Shown here: in pieces, positions 59,324-64,000 of the stretch
Layout: each line of letters begins with the position of its first letter
Position numbering within the stretch: position 1 is the stretch's first letter
DNA from: Streptomyces venezuelae
GTDB lineage: Bacteria > Actinomycetota > Actinomycetes > Streptomycetales > Streptomycetaceae
Direction of reading: 5' to 3'
Length of the DNA: 64,000 bases
NCBI RefSeq assembly: GCF_008642275.1
Contig: NZ_CP029189.1
Span: forward strand, 6,244,001 to 6,308,000
Notes under the pieces: generated by a model
The model's input: only the letters and a program-made list of their open reading frames with translations
The model's database searches: none
What the model was told of the DNA's origin: nothing
Position numbers and translations under genes: made by a program

Positions 59324-61111
59324 TCAGCCCAGGTCGAAGACGTTCCGCAGACCGAGACGGTAGCGCCACCGGTCGTGCCGTTTGGCGGGCTCCAGCTCGG
59401 GTGCCCGGTACATCGGATGGACCGTGCACCGCGGCGCGCCGGAACCGTCCCGGTCCAGCAGGGAGTTGACGGCCGCGCGCGCCGACGCGTTGGCCCCCTC
59501 CATCGTCGCGAGGTCGATGTCCACCGCCACGTAGTCCCCGCTGAGGAAGAAGTTCGGGATGCGGGTGCCTGCGCTCGGCCGGTCGTACAGGGTGCCGACC
59601 GGGTGGATCAGCAGCTCGTCCTGGTTGGTGGGGTGCGGGGTGCCGAGCCCGTCCACACCCGGGTCCAGGAACCACGAGTGCAGCGTGGAGTCCGTCAGCA
59701 GGGCCTTCCCGGTGTCGTTGAGGGAGGCCTTCAGCTGCGCCCACACCTCGCGCGCCACCTCCTCGCGCGTGCACTGCTTGGCCGTCTTCCCGTACAGGAT
59801 CCCCGGCTTGTCCCACTCGGAGATGTCCACCGACAGGCAGTCGACCGCCCTCCCGTCTCCGTAGTCCGCCGGGAAGTCGCGGGACGGCCAGTGCTCGGCC
59901 TGCTGGATCGCCGTCAACGACCAGGGTGAGTCGATGCAGTTGAGATGGCCGTGCACCAGCTCAGCCCGCTCGGTCAGATAGAACTGGATGCCGGTCATCC
60001 AGTCCGTCTCCAGCTTGTCGCAGCGCCCCAGCATCGGATCGGCGGCCCGCAGCGCCGCGCTCCAGGTGCGGCGGGCGTGCTCGACGGGCAGCGCGCTCAC
60101 GTAGTGGTCGGCGGTGACGGTCCGCGCGGTGCCGTCCGGCGCCTCGACGGCGACGCCGCTCACCCGGCCGCCCGCGTACCGCACCTCCCGTACGGTCCAG
60201 CCGATCCTGAACTCCACTCCCAGGGAGCGCAGATGGGCTTCCCAGGGGTCGATCCAGGCCTCGTTGGTCGGCAGGTTGAGGATCCGGTCGGGCGGGCCGT
60301 CCGCCCCGCGCCCCAGCAGGTTGAGGACGAAGGCCTCGCCGAGGGTGCCGACCGTACGGGTGGAGGCCTCCTCGGCCTTGGTCGCCACGATGTTGCGGGT
60401 GATGCCGACGGCGAGGATGCGCCGGTACTCGTTCGACATCCGCTCCGCCCGTACGAAGTCCCACCACGGCGTCCGCTCCCAGACCTCCTCGCGGCGTTCG
60501 TCGCAGCTGGTGAGGAAGACCAGCACGCGGTCGGCGAAGTACGCCGTCTCGTGTGGCGGGAGCCGGACCAGTGTCTGCAGGATGCCGGCGAGGGCGCGCC
60601 GGATCTCGTCGGGCGTCAGCTCGGCCGGTGAGTGCCCGGGCCAGGGGATCGGTCCGCGCAGGTCCTCGCGTCCGGCCGCCCGGGCGAACATCATCTCGCG
60701 CGGGGCGACGAGGTTGTCCCACACCCCGGCCGCGTTCCCGGGGAAGGGTATGCGCCGCATGGTGTCGGGCAGGTTGTGGTAGATGCCGGGTATGAAGCGG
60801 AAGCCGTGCTCGGCGGGCAGCGGCCGGCGCCCGCCCCGGGCGCTGCCGGGGACGTCCATGCTGCGCGCCTTGCCGCCGAGGGCCCGGCGCTCGTACACGG
60901 TCACGGCGTAGCCGCGCTCGGCGAGTTCGTGCGCCGCGGTCAGCCCCGCCACCCCGCCGCCGAGGACCGCGACGCTGCGGGCTCCGGGGGCCGGTGCTGC
61001 CCCGGCGGCCGTCGCGGGAGCGGCCGCGGCCCCGGCCCCGACCGTGCCGGCGGTGGCTGCCGCGCCCGCGCCCGCGATGAACGTACGCCGGGAACTTCCT
61101 GTGCCCGCCAT
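59324..61111 (-). CDS. Tat-exported FAD-dependent amine-oxidase-fold protein
   Basis: This 595-residue flavoprotein has a Tat signal (SSRRTFIAGAGAAATAG) at the N-terminus. The FAD-binding motif is VAVLGGGVAGLTAAHELAER, followed by YAVTVYERRALGGKARSM. The C-terminal part has FFLSGDYVAVDIDLATMEGA. This is the amino-oxidase/phytoene-desaturase group; the closest description I can give is hydroxysqualene-dehydroxylase-like. The start is ATG 61111 (MAGTGSSRRTF). The frame before it, to 61210, is not protein-like. Confidence 0.85.
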   Translation of the reverse strand: MAGTGSSRRTFIAGAGAAATAGTVGAGAAAAPATAAGAAPAPGARSVAVLGGGVAGLTAAHELAERGYAVTVYERRALGGKARSMDVPGSARGGRRPLPAEHGFRFIPGIYHNLPDTMRRIPFPGNAAGVWDNLVAPREMMFARAAGREDLRGPIPWPGHSPAELTPDEIRRALAGILQTLVRLPPHETAYFADRVLVFLTSCDERREEVWERTPWWDFVRAERMSNEYRRILAVGITRNIVATKAEEASTRTVGTLGEAFVLNLLGRGADGPPDRILNLPTNEAWIDPWEAHLRSLGVEFRIGWTVREVRYAGGRVSGVAVEAPDGTARTVTADHYVSALPVEHARRTWSAALRAADPMLGRCDKLETDWMTGIQFYLTERAELVHGHLNCIDSPWSLTAIQQAEHWPSRDFPADYGDGRAVDCLSVDISEWDKPGILYGKTAKQCTREEVAREVWAQLKASLNDTGKALLTDSTLHSWFLDPGVDGLGTPHPTNQDELLIHPVGTLYDRPSAGTRIPNFFLSGDYVAVDIDLATMEGANASARAAVNSLLDRDGSGAPRCTVHPMYRAPELEPAKRHDRWRYRLGLRNVFDLG

Positions 61112-61285
61112 GCCGGATACCCCCTCGTTACCGCCGGTAACAGCCTGTTCGGCGCAGGAGCATAGAGGGCGCCCGACGGACCCGGAAGGCGCAGGAGCAC
61201 CCGGGCGCACTATGGCGGGAAAGGATTGGTCAGGCGTGCGCTGTGGGAACCTTGACTACACGTCACGGGGAAAAGGAGCCGGTGC

Positions 61286-61591
61286 ATGCCGAGTGAGCCG
61301 CTGTCACAGAAGGAGATCGAGGACCGGTTGCGGGAACTCCCCGGCTGGGCCTTCGAGGACGACCGGATCTTCCGCACCTACCGGCTGGGCACGCACTTCG
61401 CCGCGAGCGCCCTCGTCGTGCACATCGCCACCGTCCAGGAGGAGTTGAACCACCACTCCGACCTGACCCTCGGCTACAACACGGTCCGGCTCTCCGTGAA
61501 CAGCCACGACGCCGGCGGTGTGGTGACGGAGTCCGACTTCGCCCTCGCCGAACGCGTCGAAGCCCTCGCCCCGGCCCACGGCGCGAGCTGA
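61286..61591 (+). CDS. phhB: Pterin-4a-carbinolamine dehydratase
   Basis: This 101-residue protein has the PCD/DCoH fold with the signature EELNHHSDLTLGYNTVRLSV and HDAGGVVTESDFALAERVEA. It regenerates dihydrobiopterin from the 4a-hydroxy form. There is no phenylalanine hydroxylase in this window, so it may act with a distant enzyme. It overlaps the following methyltransferase by one base (TGATG). The start is ATG 61286. Confidence 0.9.
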   Translation: MPSEPLSQKEIEDRLRELPGWAFEDDRIFRTYRLGTHFAASALVVHIATVQEELNHHSDLTLGYNTVRLSVNSHDAGGVVTESDFALAERVEALAPAHGAS

Positions 61592-62355
61592 TGACCACGC
61601 ACATACCGTCTGTGAGATTCCTGCTCGACTACGACGCCGAGGCCGAGGCCTACGACGCCACCCGCGGCGGCGTCCCGCGCGCCGAGGCGGCGGCCGCCGC
61701 GGTCCTCGGGCTGCTGCCCGCGGACGCGCGCACCCTCCTGGACCTCGGCTGCGGCACCGGCATCGTCACCAGCCGGCTCAGGCGCCCCGCCCTGCGTGTC
61801 CTGGGCGCGGACGCCTCCTACGGCATGGCCGCGATGGCGGCGCGGCGCGGCCTCCCCGTGACCCTCGCCGACGCGGCCCGGCTGCCGGTCCGGTCGCAGT
61901 CCCTGGACGCGGTCAGCGCGGTGTGGCTGCTGCACCTGCTGCGCGAGCCGGGACTGGTGCCGGCGGTGATCGCCGAGGCCGCCCGGGTGCTGCGGCCCGG
62001 CGGGGTGTTCCTCGCCACCGTGGACAAGGACTCGGCACACGACGTCGGCAGCGACATCGACGCCGTCTTCGCCGCGCACCTGACCCCGACGCCCTCGGAC
62101 GCCTCCGGGGAGGTCGAGGCCTACGCGGCCCGGGCGGGGCTGCTCCCGGTCGGCGAGGCCCTCTTCACCGGCCACGGCCAGGGCCGCACCCCGCGCCGGT
62201 CCGCCGAGGACCTGCTCGCGGGCCGGTACGCCTCCCGGATCGTCCCGCGCGGTATCACCGCACAGGAGCTGGCGGCCCGGCTGGAACTGCTGCCCGACCA
62301 GGACGTGCCGCGCGCGGAGCCGACGTACCGCATACGGGGTTTCGTACGCGTCTGA
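61591..62355 (+). CDS. Class I SAM-dependent methyltransferase
   Basis: This 254-residue methyltransferase has motif I LLDLGCGTGIVTSRL, motif II LGADASYGMAAMAAR, and LDAVSAVWLLHLLREPGL and ARVLRPGGVFLATVD. It belongs to the methyltransferase-11 group; the substrate is unknown. It starts at ATG 61591, overlapping the phhB stop by one base, so the two are coupled. It is convergent with the aldo/keto reductase. Confidence 0.88.
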   Translation: MTTHIPSVRFLLDYDAEAEAYDATRGGVPRAEAAAAAVLGLLPADARTLLDLGCGTGIVTSRLRRPALRVLGADASYGMAAMAARRGLPVTLADAARLPVRSQSLDAVSAVWLLHLLREPGLVPAVIAEAARVLRPGGVFLATVDKDSAHDVGSDIDAVFAAHLTPTPSDASGEVEAYAARAGLLPVGEALFTGHGQGRTPRRSAEDLLAGRYASRIVPRGITAQELAARLELLPDQDVPRAEPTYRIRGFVRV

Positions 62356-62398
62356 CCCGTACCCGTACCCGGGGCCGGGCCGGCTCCGCGCGGCCCGG

Positions 62399-63247
62399 TC
62401 ACACGTCGAACTCGGCCGGGTCCGGCCCGATCCGGCGGCCCGCCGCGCCCGCGCCCAGGGCGTCCAGAGCGGCCATCTCGGCGGCGTCCAGCTCGAAGCC
62501 GAAGACGTCCAGGTTCTCCCGGATCCGGGCCGGGGTCACCGACTTGGGGATCACGACGTTCCCGTGCTGCAGGTGCCAGCGCAGCACCACCTGAGCGGCG
62601 CTGCGGCCGTGCGCGGCGGCGACGGCGGCCACCTCCGGGAGCGTCAGCAGCTCCTTGCCCTGGCCCAGCGGGGACCAGGCCTCGGTGGCGATCCCGCGCT
62701 CGGCGTGCACGGCGCGCAGCTCGGCCTGCGGGAAGAGCGGGTGCAGCTCGACCTGGTTCACGGCGGGGACGAGCTCGCTCTCGGCGGCGATCCGCTCCAG
62801 GTCGGCGGGGCGGAAGTTCGACACGCCGACCGCCTTGGCGCGGCCGCTCGCCGCGATCTCCTCGAAGGTCTTCCAGATGGCGACGAAGTCGTCGCGCATG
62901 GGGCGCGGCCAGTGGATCAGGTACAGGTCGACGTAGTCGAGGCGCAGCTTGGCCAGGGAGTCGTCGAAGGCGCGCAGCACCTGGTCCCGGCCCCACTTCT
63001 GCTTCGGGCCGTTCCACAGCTTGGTGGTGACGAACAGCTCCTCGCGGGCCAGCCCGGAAGCCGCGACCGCCTTGCCGGTACCCGCCTCGTTGCCGTAGAC
63101 GGCGGCCGTGTCGACGCTGCGGTAGCCGGCCTCCAGCGCCGTCCCGACGGCGTGCTCCGCCTCGGAGTCCGGCACCTGCCAGACGCCGTAGCCGAGCTGG
63201 GGCATGTGCGTGCCGTTGTTGAGCTTGATGGCGGGGACCTGGTTCAC
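62399..63247 (-). CDS. Aldo/keto reductase
   Basis: This 282-residue NADPH-dependent reductase has the catalytic tetrad: Asp and Tyr in SVDTAAVYGNE, Lys in VTTKLWNG, His in LIHWPRP. GVSNFRPADLERI and VIPKSVTPARI (NADP-binding) follow. It resembles 2,5-diketo-D-gluconate reductase-like AKR5 enzymes. The start could be GTG 63265, but GTG 63247 (VNQVPAI) has GAGGGAA upstream, so I chose it. Confidence 0.9.
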   Translation of the reverse strand: MNQVPAIKLNNGTHMPQLGYGVWQVPDSEAEHAVGTALEAGYRSVDTAAVYGNEAGTGKAVAASGLAREELFVTTKLWNGPKQKWGRDQVLRAFDDSLAKLRLDYVDLYLIHWPRPMRDDFVAIWKTFEEIAASGRAKAVGVSNFRPADLERIAAESELVPAVNQVELHPLFPQAELRAVHAERGIATEAWSPLGQGKELLTLPEVAAVAAAHGRSAAQVVLRWHLQHGNVVIPKSVTPARIRENLDVFGFELDAAEMAALDALGAGAAGRRIGPDPAEFDV

Positions 63248-63353
63248 GTCTGGTCGTTCCCTCACGTCGGTGCGGTGGTGGTGGAGCGTCGTACGAGGGG
63301 CGACAACCCGCCACCCGTACGACGTATTCCCGCCATCGGCTGCATGTGCGCCG

Positions 63354-64000
63354 TCATGCGGTCCCGAGGTACGCCTCCCGCACCAGCGGGTTCGCCCGTA
63401 CCTCGGCCGCCGTGCCCTCGGCGAGCACCGTTCCGAGGTCCAGTACGACGACCCGCGCGCACAGCTCCATCACGAAGGCCACGTTGTGCTCGACCAGCAG
63501 CACCGCAGAGCCCTCCCGCTCCGCCAGCCGCCGAACGACCTCCGCGAGCCGGTCGCGCTCGTGAGCGGACATGCCGGAAGCCGGTTCGTCCAGCAGCAGC
63601 ACGCGCGGCGGATCGGCCACCGCGCGGGCCAGCTCCACCATCCGGGCCCGTCCGACCGGCAGCCCGCCGGCGTACGAGGCCCCCAGCGCGCCGATCCCGC
63701 AGTCGGCCAGCACCCGCTCGCCCCGGGCCCGCCGCTCGCGCTCCCGGGCCCGCCGGGCCGGCAGGGCGAGGAGATCGGCGGCCGGCCCGCCCCCGCCGCC
63801 CCGCCACTCCTGCGCCACCAGCAGGTGGTCGGCCACGCTGAGCTGCCCGAACAGCTGCTGCCGCTGGAAGGTCCGGCGGATCCCGTGCCGGGCCCGCCAC
63901 ACGGGGGAGCGGCGGGTGACGTCCGTGCCGTCCAACAGCATCCGCCCCTGGTCGGGGCGGCGGATCCCGGACAGCACGTCGAACAGCGTGGTCTTCCCGG
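63354..64000 (-). CDS. livG: Branched-chain amino acid ABC transporter ATPase (LivG type, partial)
   Basis: The gene is cut by the window end: its N-terminus lies beyond 64000. The visible part starts at GKTTLFDVLSG, the end of Walker A. It has TFQRQQLFGQLSVADHLLVA, a variant signature (GGLPVGRARMVELARAVA instead of LSGGQ), Walker B RVLLLDEPASGM, VLLVEHNVAFVMELCARVVV and the C-terminal NPLVREAYLGTA. The C-terminal segment is that of LivG-type subunits. Other subunits are outside the window. Confidence 0.88.
   Translation of the reverse strand, partial: GKTTLFDVLSGIRRPDQGRMLLDGTDVTRRSPVWRARHGIRRTFQRQQLFGQLSVADHLLVAQEWRGGGGGPAADLLALPARRARERERRARGERVLADCGIGALGASYAGGLPVGRARMVELARAVADPPRVLLLDEPASGMSAHERDRLAEVVRRLAEREGSAVLLVEHNVAFVMELCARVVVLDLGTVLAEGTAAEVRANPLVREAYLGTA

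Overview
The window reads as a stretch of Streptomyces (or close relative) chromosome. G+C is very high, codon third positions are almost all G or C, GTG starts and 4-bp start/stop overlaps are common, and the gene content is typical of the genus: the principal sigma factor gene hrdB, a full ethylmalonyl-CoA gene set, short-form phosphatidylserine decarboxylase next to pssA, DedA, mycothiol-type maleylpyruvate isomerase folds, and several XRE/MmyB regulators. From memory the left part resembles the order around ada/ogt, pssA/psd and ccr in Streptomyces coelicolor; I could not verify this. I see no rRNA, tRNA, CRISPR array, prophage or large biosynthetic cluster.

Layout. 1-3.7 kb: end of a membrane protein, a NUDIX hydrolase, small proteins, then an alkylation-repair pair (Ada/AlkA fusion plus Ogt). 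3.8-4.2 kb: an intergenic array of four related palindromic arms. 4.3-5.8 kb: pssA and psd for phosphatidylethanolamine. 6.0-15.3 kb: the ethylmalonyl-CoA block (ccr, meaA/ecm, CoA-ester lyase, mesaconyl-CoA hydratase, acyl-CoA dehydrogenase), a TetR regulator and a double-domain 3-hydroxyacyl-CoA dehydrogenase. Together they turn crotonyl-CoA plus CO2 into glyoxylate and propionyl-CoA. The regions upstream of ccr and of the dehydrogenase share an 18/21 motif. 15.7-25.7 kb: peptidases (S33, M55, M20, S9), a radical SAM protein behind a LexA box, and a 0.9-kb gap. 26.5-28.8 kb: three tandem paralogues of an unknown family, only the middle one intact.

28.9-41.7 kb: an odd arginase-fold protein, a DUF5107 protein, an LppU-like protein, a complete IS110-group insertion sequence with a candidate bridge RNA, methyltransferases, an aminotransferase-fold protein lacking the PLP lysine, two MBL-fold hydrolases, a MarR pseudogene, a secreted NHL-repeat protein, DedA, and a serine-recombinase-like domain without the catalytic serine. 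41.9-49.0 kb: a membrane phosphodiesterase-like protein, an APC permease, and a MoxR-type AAA ATPase overlapping a VWA/metallopeptidase-like protein. 49.1-52.8 kb: hrdB with a SigR-type promoter, a methyltransferase, and folD behind a ZTP riboswitch.

52.9-57.3 kb holds the best candidate for a little-described system: a duplicated DNA-binding-type protein, an ImmA/IrrE-type peptidase, an FAD monooxygenase and a MAB_1171c-type membrane protein, in one tightly packed operon. 57.5-64 kb: small proteins, an MmyB-type regulator, a Tat-exported flavoprotein, phhB, a methyltransferase, an aldo/keto reductase and the start of a LivG-type ABC ATPase that runs off the window.
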